64,000 nucleotides of DNA from Thysanoteuthis rhombus (lineage: Eukaryota > Mollusca > Cephalopoda > Oegopsida > Thysanoteuthidae): assembly GCA_963457665.1 (NCBI GenBank), contig OY735231.1, forward strand, positions 33,142,183 through 33,206,182, read 5' to 3'. This document shows, one piece after another, positions 22,205 through 34,344 of this stretch (positions are counted from its first letter, which is position 1; the number at the start of each line of letters is the position of its first letter). The position numbers were made by a program, and so were the translations under genes. Under the pieces are notes generated by a model. It made no database searches and was not told the DNA's origin. It saw only the letters and a list, made by a program, of their open reading frames with translations.

Positions 22205-23188
22205 TGCTTCAGGATTTGTCGAAATTGCAATCGTACAGACAAATTCTGAAAAGAGGCCTTTTCCATGTGGGACAATCTAATTCTTAATTTGAATGATTTG
22301 TTATTTCTGATTGTTTTACAAACATACGCATAGAATCAGCTTCAAACTCTTTTAATTTGAACCAATTATTTTGGCATGATGCTTCTTTGGGACTATCCAA
22401 ACAATACTGATATTCATGAATTTTTTTAGGTACATTTTTAGATACTCACTGAACATTCTTTCATTGTGAGTGCGTGAGGGCTACGCAGGGGGTACACTGG
22501 ATACGTATTCATCAATTTCTAGGTGTTTTATATTTCTCAAAACAGCCCCAAGATTTGCCATATTCATTTAGGATTGCTCAAGGTGTGCTTACAATAGACC
22601 GCACCTCCAAGCTGCACAGATCCATTCCACTCATCCCTGATGAAACTTTTGTGATCTATGATCATAAATCCTTGATACATTCTTACTGTATACTCTATCC
22701 CCTAGAGCCACTTTCATCGCTTTTATGCATATGTGTGTGTGTTGGACGTTTTGATCCTAGTCTATTCATCCCTTATCCTTTGATGCATAAAGTTATACAA
22801 TTGTATCATTAGTTAGCCCCAACTTCAGAAAATGCACAAACACTAAATGCTGTCTATTTGCACTCAAAGATTTGATTAATACCCGGTCATTTGTTCTCGA
22901 GCTTTTATTGATTATTTTATATAATCAGTGCCACAAAGCAAAGATTGGATGGGCACTGACATTACCAAGAAAGCAGGCTCCCGACCACACAAGCACATAT
23001 ACATGTATGAATTGTGTTTCACGGAGAAAGTTTTACTCTCTTTGTGTTTCCTTTGAAGCGCAACTCTAGCGGTGTACGTCTATGTGCTTGGTAAGTTATT
23101 TCATGGAGCGTTTTATCTGTGCAAGAAATCAATCTCCTGTATTAAAGCGATACGTGAACTCGTTATAACATCGGTAAACACAGCCATG
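22205..23188. repeat. Mostly unrecognised; includes a two-copy repeat (22585-22720)
   Basis: The part at about 22585-22720 matches 25365-25510 (anchors: CAAGCTGCA-like, CTCATC, and CATAAATCCTTGA). A 112-residue + frame at 22474-22812 overlaps it, but the frame is not kept in the partner, so it is not called a gene. No other feature is recognised. Confidence 0.45.
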
Positions 23189-23636
23189 GTTAGAAACTGT
23201 CGACCAAAACTGTCAACAAAACTGTCATCATAGATTTTGTTTCAGTTTCTAAGTTGGATTGGATGGCTGGTTGACTGGCTGATTATATATCACTCCTACG
23301 GCACACCAACGGAGTTAGGGGGCTGAAAATTTAATATTTTTCACATAATCATGTTTTTAAAAAACTGTTGTTGATTTTAGGCAAGCAGGTTTTTAGTGGG
23401 GTGGGGGTCAACTTGCGACTTGTATTTATACGAAATTAATCCCTTAGTTTATGTCCGGTAGCATTCACGTTTGCTTTTTGGAAATTCAAACATTTTTGAA
23501 GATCACTTTCCAATAAAAGGTGAGTAACTTATTTATTGATCATTCCTTTTCCCAATTTTTAAATTGATCATCCCCAACACACAATGCTGTCAGAAGACGT
23601 TGGTCATGTGACTGTTACTGTTGTGCGACTGAATTG
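23189..23636 (-). mobile_element. MITE-like family M, copy 6
   Basis: Minus-strand copy with both ends. It has an extra terminal unit: three GACAGTTTT-type repeats (reversed) at 23195-23235, where most copies have two. Confidence 0.8.
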
Positions 23637-25360
23637 TTGTTTATTAACGGGGTTATTGCGGATTTTATCGTATATAGATAGGTGTAATCCTTATCACTGA
23701 ATTATATTTCTTATCATAAAAGACGTAAGATTAATATCTTCATACACATGTGCATAGCATTCTCCCCCGCTATCCGCTATCCGATATTCCTATAAAAACG
23801 TTCCGTGAGCCGAAATTGAGTAAAGTGAAATGGGCAGTTACCATTAATTTACACAGGAAAATGTTTGAGCGTTCACTGACCTCAACATAGTAATGATGGT
23901 TTGTTAGGCTGAGACGTCAGAGATTGGATTGGTGGGAGGTACAGGAAACTGGGTACAGAAGAGAGAGGACAAGGATTAACACTGCTAAACAAACGCTGAA
24001 CCTTATCTTCACTTTTCTGTAAAAGCGAAAAGGTAGCGTGAAGCGAACTTTTGAAAGCTGGACTTTGATATGATAGACTAGGTTCGGATTTAGGTGCCCA
24101 ATGTGTTCGTGGGCCTGCACGTGGACGTCGGTGGAAATGTTGAAGGTTGGAGGGAGATGTATGGTTACCGTGAAAGCATGGAGAGAATGCGTGCCAAGTA
24201 TGATTGTGGACGTGGAGATTAAACAGAGTGAAGAAAACACATAGACGTATTTAGACGAACAAATGAAACGTACGTTTAATGCGTAAACATTTAAGACCAT
24301 ACAAGACTGAAAAAAGGAATACATATGAGAAAACATTGATGCAATCTTGTTAAGAGAAGAAGAGAAAAGATGGGAGATAGCTTCTACGCGAAAGATGGGA
24401 GCTTTGTGCCAAGTGATTGTAGTAACAATCGTATGTTCTTGAAGCGGAGGTGGCTGATCTGCTATGAATTCATAATCCTTGGACCGTACCAAGGGATGGT
24501 AATGGAAACTAGGTATTAGTATGTATGCCTACCTGTCATGTTGTGGGCGACGTATTTGGGATGGCGTGTGAACAAGTCGGGGACCATTCTCAGACGGACT
24601 GACTATCAAGTCATAGAAAACCCATGTACGTTTCTCGGAGTAAGGAGAATTAGAAGACTGACCATCGTGATTGTTGTGTAGTAAATACGTTGACATTTCA
24701 TTCACGAGAGATGGAGGTGCATACGCGTTTAGAGCTAGTGGTGAAGACACGGTTGAGTAGCTGTGCGTACGAGAGATGCCTCAACATCGGTGAACTAAAA
24801 TGGGCAACGTTTGGTATAGTGATTGGTCATAGTGGTAAAAAAAACCCGGTAAAGTTCAGATCGGCCAGGGGTGGGCAGACAAAATGATACCGATCCTAGA
24901 GAGGAGGAAAAGGGGAGAAAGTGTTACTGGCTAGGAGTGCTAGGGCAATTGAGCAATTGATCATATGTGTTCAGGTCTTTTATTGGAATTCGTCGCCGGA
25001 AGTGACGTTTTAGATATATTGCTAAAGGTAGAGTTTCTTATTAAATCTCGACTAACAGTATAGAGGGCACCACATTGCATTATGCTCTGAAACCTTTTTG
25101 CAACACATATCTGAATAATCATATATGTACCAGTACTTCAAATGGAAAAATAAGTGATTTACAGAACAAGCCTCAAGCATAAGACGCCAAGGTCGATTTC
25201 TCTGCTTAGGAGTAAAGAACAGCAGTATTAGTTTGTCATATATATTCGCTTACAGGGAGTGGTAACTTCGTTACTTTTCAAATAATAAGATGTACCTATG
25301 TTTATACCCCCCCCCCCCCAATTGGCTATATATTTATTTGAATTACTCACAGGGTCTTAG
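23637..25360. other. Unrecognised region holding the longest ORF (191 residues, minus, 23917-24492)
   Basis: The frame 23917-24492 on the minus strand is the longest in the window that is not microsatellite. It contains two hydrophobic stretches (about residues 75-97, VRFICSSKYVYVFSSLCLIS, and near the C-terminal end, VCLAVLILVLSLLYP). There is no recognised domain, and no splice or promoter evidence was assessed. The surrounding 23.9-24.95 kb is unusually free of simple repeats and MITEs. Other frames at 24529-24750 (minus) and 24690-24887 (plus) give no recognisable protein. A C12 tract lies near 25307-25320. It could be an unrecognised gene, a transposon relic or chance. Confidence 0.3.
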
Positions 25361-25364
25361 AGTG

Positions 25365-25510
25365 TCCCGGAACCCCCAGCTGCATGGGTTTACTTTGCTC
25401 ATCACTTATGGGCTTTTCTATGACCACCGAGCATAAATCCTTGACGCGGCTATACCGAATACCTCGTTCTCAAAAACCTATTTCCATCACTGTTCATCAG
25501 AGGCTTCGGT
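25365..25510. repeat. Two-copy repeat, partner of 22585-22720
   Basis: About 120 bases align with 22585-22720 in the same orientation, including CATAAATCCTTGA and the CTCATC lead-in. The copies are diverged. Family not recognised. Confidence 0.5.
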
Positions 25511-25842
25511 TATGTGGTAACCATTATTTCAACGTGTTCAAGTCTTGTGGACATAAAATTTATTACTTCGTGAATAACTATGTATTATCTAAAATAATCA
25601 ATCTAAGTCTGTAAAGTACGTTTATATTATAAAGACAGTAGATAAAGTAAAAAAGGAAAAGGAAGTAAGACGTAATAAATCGTAAGCTTATCATGTTTTG
25701 CTTATCTACATTATTGATGTCCCTCTATACATCGAAGGTCTCCGTTTTTCATCAGTCATATTTAAATGGTGGCCAGGACAGTGTGAAGTCTTTTTATTAG
25801 TAAATGGGCGTGTCTACTTGCGTGTGTGTGTGTGTAAAGGCC

Positions 25843-26035
25843 TCCCCCGTTATAACGTGGGTGTTGAGGTCCCAGAAAGCCAACACCACATCATAACCAA
25901 GCTGCGATCAACTTGGTCATTTGGGAGTTTGATCTAATTATCTGGGGGCTAAATCTACCTATTATGAAGCTAGATTAGTATTTTGAGGTCCACCATCCAT
26001 CCTTATAAGAGGCTTATAATTATATGAGTATAGGT
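25843..26035 (+). mobile_element. Small DNA-transposon-like repeat (GTTATAACG type), copy 1
   Basis: This stretch aligns with the reverse complement of 28090-28300. Shared blocks are CCCGTTATAACGTGGG, then GTCCCAGAAAGCCA and TTTGAGGTCCACCA. The better copy at 28.1 kb has inverted ends, so the family is probably a non-autonomous DNA transposon, perhaps with pogo/Tigger-like ends. This copy's right end is decayed. Confidence 0.55.
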
Positions 26036-27594
26036 TAGTGATGCGCGCACACAAGCTTGCATTTACGTATGAATTACGTACACGCCTTTGATTCCGTTTT
26101 TCCGAGTACATTTATGTGGGTATTAGTATAACTATAAAACCTTACTCATAAATAAGGATAAATGCAATCCCGACAAGTATATTTGTGTATTCAATGTTTG
26201 AGGGAAAATGATTAATTTTTCTCATATTTCAGATCACCCTCGGAAATTATGGCAGAACGAGACTCACATGTTTCCATTTGAAAATTAATGACCCTCATAG
26301 TTAATGTTCCAAGGATGATGTAAATGAACAATTAAATATCAATCAGAATTTTTGTTAATTACGTAACCAACTATTTCTTACCTACCGTTATGTGTATGTA
26401 TCCATGTGTGTGATTGCATAAAGTATGAGCTGATGTAGTATTCTTTTGAATGTACGTGTATTAAGGTAAGTTGATTTTTCACTTGAAAAAATTCAACTTT
26501 GGACTAGTCCAGATGGTTGAGGTTTGATATTATAAGAACTTCTACAAAAACTTAGATTGCTAACTTTATCATCATTTGAAGAAACATACTTACAAAAATC
26601 GTCTGCTAAAACGCATGAAAGCCTCGTTTTCGCAAGAAATATCAAAATGTTCAGTTTGATGTAAGAACCCTTGAAAGCAAAGGAAGACCTTATCAACTGA
26701 ATAGAGTGATGGAATTAGAGGAATGGGAATAGAGGAATTAGAGTAGAAGAATGGGAATAGAAAAATGGGAATAGAAGAATAAGAATAGAGGTATGGGGAT
26801 AGAGGAATACAAATAGAGGAACATGGATAATAGGATGGAAATAGTATGAGAATAGAGGAATGGGAATAGATGAATAGGGATCAGAATGGGAATAGAGGGA
26901 TGGAAAAAGAAGAATGCGAATATAGGGATCGGAATAGAGGCGTAGTATTTAGAAACGAGAGACAGTATACATACTAACCTACAGGGCCTCTGAAAGGGGT
27001 GCAGCCAGTACATACGGAGTGCATATGGGAACGCAAAGGAGACTGGTGAGTTTCTTGGGTATTGAAACTTCTGTGTCCATTTAAAAAATAGATTAAGGTT
27101 TTTCTAGCACGCTAATATGATATGGTGAGCTAAAATGATCAGTTATAGAAACAGGATGACTACAGGACGAGGGTGTTCGTGCAGTATTTGGAGGTTAGTT
27201 TCGCATTCCCCAATAAAATTCTCCTCGGGTACTGCTCACCTACGCATTTGCATGTATCTATGCGTATATATGCATGCAAATGTGATTATGTTACAGCTTG
27301 CAAATGTGTGGGTGTACCGGCATTTGCATGCATTAGGGAACATCCATGTGTGTATGGATATATGCGAGCACGTGTGTGTATGTGTGTGTGTGTAACCTTC
27401 CATGTATATATGGTTGCGTCAGTAGAATAGTGCGGGTCGGTGAGGCTCGTTTCAGGTTAATCAATCCAGTCACATGCATGTACGCACACATACACACAAA
27501 CATACATCCACACACAGAAACACACGTGACAATACTGTTACGTGATTTTTGAATCCTATCTCACGGCTGTGAAATTAAATTGAAAATCTACGTG
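26036..27594. other. Otherwise no gene seen
   Basis: Apart from the minisatellite, this holds purine/pyrimidine alternating low-complexity sequence at about 27240-27530 (TGCATG, GTGTGT and similar). Overlapping 60-86 residue ORFs there are low-complexity products. Confidence 0.5.
26703..26945. repeat. Degenerate minisatellite rich in GAATRGAGGAATGGG
   Basis: About 240 bases of imperfect repeats built from GGAATAGA and GAATGGGAATAGAGGAAT units of roughly 18-20 bases. No gene spans it; the 91-residue minus frame of Ile/Pro/Phe is a product of the repeat. Confidence 0.85.
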
Positions 27595-27598
27595 TGAA

Positions 27599-27600
<2 letters not shown>

Positions 27601-27651
<51 letters not shown>
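27601..27651. repeat. (TA)n microsatellite
   Basis: About 25 TA units. Confidence 0.95.
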
Positions 27652-27654
<3 letters not shown>

Positions 27655-27931
27655 CAGAATTTTTATATTCTATGTCACCAGTATACAGTCCATTCATACT
27701 GGCTTAGGGAAATAAAATAGCTGATAAATCATGTATTTATTTTTGTGTGATTCAATAATTTGTCAATTTGGAATAACGACTAAATGGTAATCTTTTCAAG
27801 TTTTTTTGTCTTAATTTCCGATTTTGCACTTATTTGGGAATAAAAAGTAAAAGAAAAATTTATAATAAAGTCATTTTTCCAAAATGCCAAATTATTGAAA
27901 TCCAAATCGTCGGAAAAATCTCTCCACTTAT

Positions 27932-27934
<3 letters not shown>

Positions 27935-27997
<63 letters not shown>

Positions 27998-27998
27998 G

Positions 27999-28050
<52 letters not shown>
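27935..28050. repeat. Compound microsatellite (CA)n(TA)n
   Basis: About 60 bases of CA with single interruptions, then about 50 bases of TA. It lies just before the small transposon-like repeat. Confidence 0.95.
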
Positions 28051-28051
<1 letters not shown>

Positions 28052-28089
28052 GTATTTATGCATCTACGTATCTATGCCTATGTAATTAC

Positions 28090-28300
28090 AAGCTTTCCCT
28101 GTTATAATATGGTTCGTTTTCACGCGGCTCGCGTTATAGCGCGGTTGGGTGGTGGACCCCAATATATTAATGTAGCTTTAAAATAGCTACTTTTAGCTCC
28201 GACTCCGAGATAGCTAAATTGATCGTGGGTCGATCATAACGTGGCTGGCTTTCTTGGACCACATCAACCCGCGTTATAACGAGTGACTCCCATACTATAC
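28090..28300 (-). mobile_element. Small DNA-transposon-like repeat (GTTATAACG type), copy 2
   Basis: About 205 bases with inverted ends. The left is AGCTTTCCCTGTTATAATATGG-like; the right, reversed, is AGTCACTCGTTATAACGCGG. Internal GCGTTATAGCGCGG and GATCATAACGTGG motifs repeat the same theme. It has no coding capacity and is inverted relative to the copy at 25843. Confidence 0.6.
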
Positions 28301-28671
28301 TTCTGCATACATCAATATAAAGTTATGCATGAATGCATGTAATTGTTCATGTGCTCGTATTGTTTGCACATATTTGTATATGCATGTGTGTGCAGGTATG
28401 CCTATGTATGCATAATTTTTAGGTATAACACTCGATCTTACTAAGTATCCAATTCATTCCAAGACACAATATTTTTTCATCCAGACGTTTTCAATTACGT
28501 AAATTTTTAAAAATTGCATAATACAAAATATGCCTATCTTACCAAAAAGTAAAAATAAAATAGATTTCTTGTTTACGTTTAAAAGAACTCATTTCTGGAT
28601 TCAGTGAGTGTAAATACGCTCCAAACGTTTGGGATATTGCATTTTGGGTCATATTTCTGGCTGTTATCAAG
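28301..28671. other. No gene; right part shared with the flank of another family M copy
   Basis: About 28585-28671 (CATTTCTGGAT, AAATAC, TTTGGGAT, ATATTTCTGGCTGTTATCAA) is also found at 32898-32983. In both places it lies immediately upstream of a family M element. The remainder is low complexity or unrecognised. Confidence 0.55.
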
Positions 28672-29119
28672 ACTGGTTAGAAACTTTGGAAGCTTTCATA
28701 TGACCAATGTCTTTTGAAAGCATGCTGAAAGAAAAATTGTAAAAAAAGGTGACCAATGAATAAGTTACTTCTCTCGGCCTTTGTTGTACAGTGATGCTTT
28801 TTTAGAGTCTGAATTTTCAAAGAAACAGACGTGAATATTACCAGACGCAAACTAAGGGAGCATTATAGCAAAAGCCTGCATTAAAAATGGACCCCCACTG
28901 AAAAACCTATTTAGGAAGAGGAAGGGGTAAAAAAAGGTTCTTCTAGACACAATAAGGAATGAATGTTTGAATTTTCAGCCGACTATCTCCATTGGTGCAA
29001 CCTGTATGCGTGATACATACATAGCCAGCCCATAAGTCAGCTAACTAGGAAGACCAACTTAAATGCTGAAGAAATCTGTGTTGAGAGTTCTGGTGACAGT
29101 CTTGATTAATGGTTTCTAA
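28672..29119 (+). mobile_element. MITE-like family M, copy 7
   Basis: The start is atypical (ACTGGTTAGAAACTTTGGAA), lacking the usual TAGTCACTCAA block. The rest is complete to GATTAATGGTTTCTAATA. The upstream flank is shared with copy 8. Confidence 0.75.
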
Positions 29120-29977
29120 TAAAACCAAATAAAGACGTCTTCATCTCTTCCCCCTCTCACACATTTCTTCTATCTATCTATCAATCTGTCTTTCTCCTCT
29201 TTTCTCCTCTCTACGCCATGTTATTTGGGGCACACAAATAGACAAATAAATACACCAACATAAATCATACAGAAATGCTTCTTAAACTGATTAATGAATC
29301 AGTGAATTGAGACAAACGTCTTCTGGGTCAACTTGCTTCATAGCTAACATGTAAAAAAATTGACGCTGGATATGAAAGAACTAAGATATATCCGTCCAAA
29401 GTGTAGTGGTTATTTCTGTATGGATCGGCGCAAAGGAGCCTAAAGCTATTTAATAACTCAGGTATCCTATTTTAAGTTTTTTACCGAAAGTATCAACTCA
29501 TCTAAAACTTTTTTTAATGTGTGCTCAGACGTGAAGCCTTGCGAGTTTCTATGACGTAATGTTTATTGTTACGTCATAATAGGAAGGTAAATCAACCAAT
29601 GAGATCATCCCATTAGATCTCCTACAGGAAAAAAACAAGCAAACAGAAAAATTGTACATAAGCTCATTACATGGTTAGATATTTATGATAGTCATTTTCG
29701 CATCTGTAAACATTGAAAAATATTCCATTTTCTTTAATGGTCGAATTAAGACGAATGCTTCTTTAATGTGTGACATTTTTCATCGAATTTATTTGCAGAC
29801 GAATTCTTATAGATTATCAGATTAAATTGAATTATAAACTATGACGAACTTGGCAGGACATACTGTGGGTAGATCAATATTTGATAAACTAATAAGAAAG
29901 AGCGGCAAATTTTGTTGATATTTACGTTATTCCATTGAATTACATACGTACAAACAAATAGGCAGATACGCGCTTAT
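29120..29977. other. No gene; one short palindrome
   Basis: AT-rich sequence. A perfect 10-base inverted repeat, TATGACGTAA at 29550-29559 and TTACGTCATA at 29569-29578, has a 9-base spacer and makes two CRE-like half motifs in opposite orientation. No gene to regulate is visible nearby. Confidence 0.5.
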
Positions 29978-30235
<258 letters not shown>

Positions 30236-30728
30236 GTATATATATATTTATATTTCAAAAAGGAAGAAAGAAGGGGAGAGAGGGGGCATTCTATGTAAAT
30301 ACATAGTACTGCATGTCTTAGAAAAGGATCATTAAAATACATCAATAACAATAATTCGATAAAAATGAAAATATATATTTCCTGAGAGAGGCATAAGGAT
30401 ACATTCGGAATATATCTTGATAGTGACCGATAGGTATTAAGCCTACGGAGAAGGCGCTGTGCTCACCGGTATTTGTAGCGTAGGCAAATACGACTCACTG
30501 TACGCCAGATAACGCACTTGACCACTGACAGAGATGTAGGATCCAACCCCGGGGGAGCACGATGTAGCGAGCACAAGTGAATAGTGATGCAATCTTTTTT
30601 CCGTTGGAATATTAAGTTGGCGTTACATAAGATTCCAACTTTCAAATCCCTTTGCTCTCACTGAGAAAGCCTGATCCACTCATGGGACCCGTTGGCCAAT
30701 CTCCCAATGATTCCTATATATATATATA
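30236..30728. other. No gene seen
   Basis: A purine-rich patch lies at 30258-30285. The 60-residue minus frame at 30463-30645 is not recognised. Confidence 0.45.
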
Positions 30729-31195
30729 TGATTATAAATTGCGTTACATAACTTAGAAACTTATTTGAGAAGATTTCCCGTCATTAAACGGTTGATGCAT
30801 CGCTCGCCTAACACACAGTGAATAGAATAAACAATTAAAATTAAAAATGGGTCTGCCGCAGGAATCGAACCTGCCACTGATAGGGGTAGTCGCTTCAACG
30901 TAGCGACGCTTTTACCATTAAAATCAAACAGCAGCCAATAATGTAAAGGTCTAAATGACCGCTTTCACACTAAATTTTTATCTCGTTCATTCTCGGTCTA
31001 TTCTTCTCTTTCAACGTGACAACTATGCACTAAGAAATAGACATATTTGGTCCAACAGAATGATTTTAAATTGCGTTATACTATTTAGAAACTTGAGATG
31101 ATTTTAACTGTGTAATGACGGGAAATCATCTCAAAAAAGTTTCTCTATGATATAACTCAGTTTATAATCATTCTGCCAGACCACAAATGTCCATT

Positions 31196-31198
<3 letters not shown>
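30729..31198 (-). mobile_element. tRNA-derived SINE, minus-strand copy with flanking modules
   Basis: Reading the minus strand, it starts at (TA)n and passes the GATTTCCCGTC-type module twice (about 31090-31195). The middle SINE blocks and the tRNA-like part follow at about 30860-30935, where box B is well kept as CAGGTTCGATTCCTGCGGCA. A T-rich join and a further module lie at 30729-30790. As in the 21.9-kb copy, the module flanks the tRNA-like part on both sides in one orientation. Box A is changed (TTTGATTTTAATGGTAAAAG), so transcription from it is doubtful. Confidence 0.8.

Positions 31199-31200
<2 letters not shown>

Positions 31201-31248
<48 letters not shown>
31201..31248. repeat. (TA)n microsatellite
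   Basis: About 24 TA units between the SINE and the R6 repeat. Confidence 0.95.
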
Positions 31249-31249
<1 letters not shown>

Positions 31250-31255
<6 letters not shown>

Positions 31256-32165
31256 ATCTCTGAACCCATTGATATATTCTTTTTGGGGAAGGATATTATT
31301 ATAAATCAATATCATTATGTAAGAATTTTGAAGGTTTTCATACTTTACGAATAAATCAAATCTGACATATTGTTTTTGGATTACCATTAGGTAACAAAAT
31401 CCGTTTTAACAGAAATCTAGTTTTAATGACGTATTACAAAATGTGTGATATTTATTATCTGCTCAATGTTTGTTTCTTTTTTAACATATGCGTGTACGAA
31501 TACACACACTCATATTTCAAACACTTTGACAAGTATATACACAAGTATACGTACATTTCCCTGCATAGGCGTTGAATACACCAGTTCACGTATGATCACC
31601 GCAGTTAAGCAATGTCAAGCCTTATCATTACCCAACAGAAACAATAAGCAGTCTGATTGGAACAAAGTTCAATATTTTCAACACGTCACCAAAAATATTC
31701 CGTGAAATCGTGTTGAATCACCGAGGTTAAGCAACGTCGAGTCTTGTCATTATCCAGATGGGTGACTGTCTCAACCTATGCTTTGCCGCCGAAAAGCAAG
31801 GACCCAATTGTACACCCTGTTCTTTCTTAAGTACACACTACTCTATTGAGGACACACGAGTGTGGTCTCCTACGAGCTGACATACCCGTATTGAGTAGCA
31901 ATGATCATCATCATTTCTGCGCATTTTGCTCCTATTATCTATCCGGCACAATGCACCCAACAAATGTAAAACAAATCCACCCACTCAATCGATTTTGTTT
32001 ACAGTAATTCAAAAACTTCTCTCTTCATTATTATTTCATTATAACTTCATTTAAAGTGAAATTGCAATCCAATGTCCATTATTACCAGAAAAAAAGAACG
32101 CAGTAATAAAAACTAATGACGCCAAGAGACGCCATCTTGAAAATACATTCTGTCTTTTAACCATT
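31250..32165. repeat. Two-copy repeat R6, filled copy (inverted relative to 20.7 kb)
   Basis: The outer parts (31250-31535 and 31915-32165) match the reverse complement of 20735-21310 in order. The intervening part, about 31535-31915, has no counterpart there and contains 5S-rRNA-like sequence. The simplest reading is that R6 was copied to two places and one copy then received an insertion. Confidence 0.75.
31540..31915 (+). mobile_element. 5S-rRNA-derived insertion (SINE-like or 5S pseudogene pair)
   Basis: Two 5S-like segments lie in tandem. The first (about 31567-31650) includes GTTGAATACACC, ATGATCACCGCAGTTAAGCA and TGTCAAGCC. The second (about 31706-31790) includes ATCACCGAGGTTAAGCAACG, CGAGTC, CCAGATGGGTGACTG and CTATGCTTTGCCG. 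These match the conserved core and internal promoter (box A, intermediate element and box C region) of animal 5S rRNA as I know it. Many substitutions and the partial lengths rule out functional 5S genes. An ATCATCATCAT run closes the insertion near 31907. A 5S-derived SINE is likely, but a true SINE tail is not proven. Confidence 0.7.
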
Positions 32166-32478
32166 ATTAATTTTTTATTTGTATTTTCTTAACTGCGACA
32201 GAAGTCGACAGTTTTCAGGGCAGGAAAAATTAATATCAAGACCAATTTTCAAATGGGTTAACAGCGTGTATAAGGGATTACTTGACCCGAAGAGAGGGTG
32301 CTTTAAGAGATCCAGCGTTTTATTTTTCTTTAATTGGTCCATGGCATTGGTAAAGATAGAAAAATACGATACAGAGTGTGAGCAAAGAAAGAGGAATATT
32401 TTTTCTATTTCACGTCACACTACGTCATATCATTATTTTTTTGGGGGGATTCATTCAGCAGATAAAAATAAAAAGAAC

Positions 32479-32517
<39 letters not shown>

Positions 32518-32897
32518 GAAACAGAGTATACAGTGTTTATATTTAATGTATACACTCCATACATATATTCATATCTTTCTCATTTACCAATGAATTACAT
32601 TACATTTTGGACGATAAAATTTGTTTCATTTTGAATGCTATCATTATTTTTGTTATGGACTTTTTTAACGGGGGGGGGGATTGTCTTGAAAACTCAATTG
32701 GAAACACAGTTTTATTACTGAAACAAATATTGACAAATGCAGTATATACGTCATAGTTCTTGAACAGAATCTGTTTTTTTCTTTCTTGTTTTCAATTAAT
32801 TTATGCGCTTCGTATTGGTTGAATTTTCGATCGAAACCATAGACAAAGAGTGTTTTTGTAATATTCGATAACCTTTCTCGTTTACGAACAAAAATAC
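32166..32897. other. No gene; (GAAA)n and a G9 tract
   Basis: A (GAAA)n tract lies at 32478-32516 and a G tract near 32671-32680. The 151-residue frame at 32179-32634 runs through the (GAAA)n tract as a Lys/Glu/Arg repeat and has no recognised domain, so it is not called. Confidence 0.5.
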
Positions 32898-32982
32898 ATT
32901 TCTGGATCCAGTGAGTATAAATACTGTCAAATGTTTGGGATCTAACGTTTCGGTAATATTTCTGGCTGTTATCAAAACGGGT

Positions 32983-33297
32983 CTAGTTAGTCACTGAATA
33001 CAAACCGTAACATGATCAAAGTCTTTTGGGAGAATTCCGTGTCTGTGGTGATCAATTAAAAATTAGAAAGGGGTGATCAATGAGTAACTATTTTTGCCTT
33101 ATCGGATCACTAAAAAAAAAAAAAACAGAATAAAAAAACAAGACAAGCTTGAATGCAATCGGACACAGAAGGAACAATTAAGCATAAACTTACATTGCAA
33201 TGTGAACTCTCCCACGAGAAACTCATTCTGGGAGGTTTAAAAAAAAACAAACAGAAACATCGTTTTTTTCCAGGCATATTAAGGACTAAATGTTTAC
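32983..33297 (+). mobile_element. MITE-like family M, copy 8, 3'-truncated
   Basis: Starts GGTCTAGTTAGTCACTGAAT and is lost after TTAAGGACTAAATGTTTACA, just before the part that would contain CATTGGTG. Its upstream flank (32898-32983) is shared with copy 7. Confidence 0.75.
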
Positions 33298-33379
33298 AAT
33301 ATCATCTAGACAAGCCTTTATTATGACATAATCATCATAACAAACAACCATTTGTGAATGAACAGCGACCGAATAACCA

Positions 33380-33735
33380 AAGTGAAGAGTTTCATCCTTT
33401 TCATATTTTATAAGTGCGTGTGTTCGTTTGAGTGTTCCAGTGCTCCTGGTCATATCATTTTGTCTAGACACCTTCTAAAAACGCTTTTTCGAGTTTTTGA
33501 AAAATTTTGCACGTACACGCACAGGTCTGTGATTCTCCAGAATCTAGATGTTTCTAGATGTTTTTTTTACACTATTTCCGGTGTTTTCCAGTGAAACACT
33601 CTAGTGATATCATAAATAGAATTCAGTCTGACCATATCTATACTTCGATGCATTTTTTTTCTAAATAACTTCAGATTTTGACGCTACGGTTGTTCAATTA
33701 TTAACTGCGATGGTGAGCTGTTATTGTTTTTGGTA
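33380..33735. repeat. Two-copy repeat R4, copy 1
   Basis: Aligns in the same orientation with about 47185-47515. Anchors are GTGCTCCTGG, TCTCCAGAATCTAGATKTTT, GACCATATCTATNC and TTTTGACGCTACGGTT. Short ORFs cross it, but frames differ between the copies. Family not recognised. Confidence 0.65.
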
Positions 33736-34344
33736 TTATAGTTGAAATACCACCGATTTACTTGGCTTCACTTTTTGGCTGACTCCATGATTTGTCCAAT
33801 TTCTGGTTCTCCGACGTGGCCAAGGAAAAATTATACTTGCACGTCCTGCTATGGAAAATTGAAAGTAATTTCTCTCGCTGTGAGATCAGAATTGATGGAT
33901 GTTTGGACCATTTCGATTGCCATCCAAAATTGCGGGCCAAGTCAAATTTAGGTTTGTTTTCCGGAAGAAGAATGTTCCAAAGTTTAGGCTGAGATGCCGT
34001 CGGTATGAAAAACTTATCTATCGCTACTTTCAGTGTGTATGCACACGCCCCCTTCCCCACAAAACCCCACACACGTGACACACGCACACACACACAGGTC
34101 CGTGGTGAGCGTTGTGTGTTTCTCCACAAAACAAAATAGTGCAGCTATAATATTTTTCCGAAAGACATTATGAGAAATGCATAATTTTAGAGTAATATTA
34201 GTCATTACTTTCAACTCCTGGGAAGCTAGGCCGTTGGATATGATCCAAAATATAAAGAAATTCTACTGATGTCAGTATATAAAGTCATTTTCGTTCAATC
34301 ACATTGGAAGACACTTTTTCGTACACACTCACACATATGTGTGG

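Noticed and set aside
29550-29578. CRE-type regulatory element
   Set aside because: The paired TGACGTAA sites are real, but no promoter or gene is visible nearby, so no regulatory role is claimed.
31567-31790. Functional 5S rRNA genes
   Set aside because: Both segments are partial and carry many substitutions at positions that are conserved in animals.
32179-32634. 151-residue ORF as a gene
   Set aside because: Its middle is the (GAAA)n microsatellite; the rest has no domain and overlaps another open frame.
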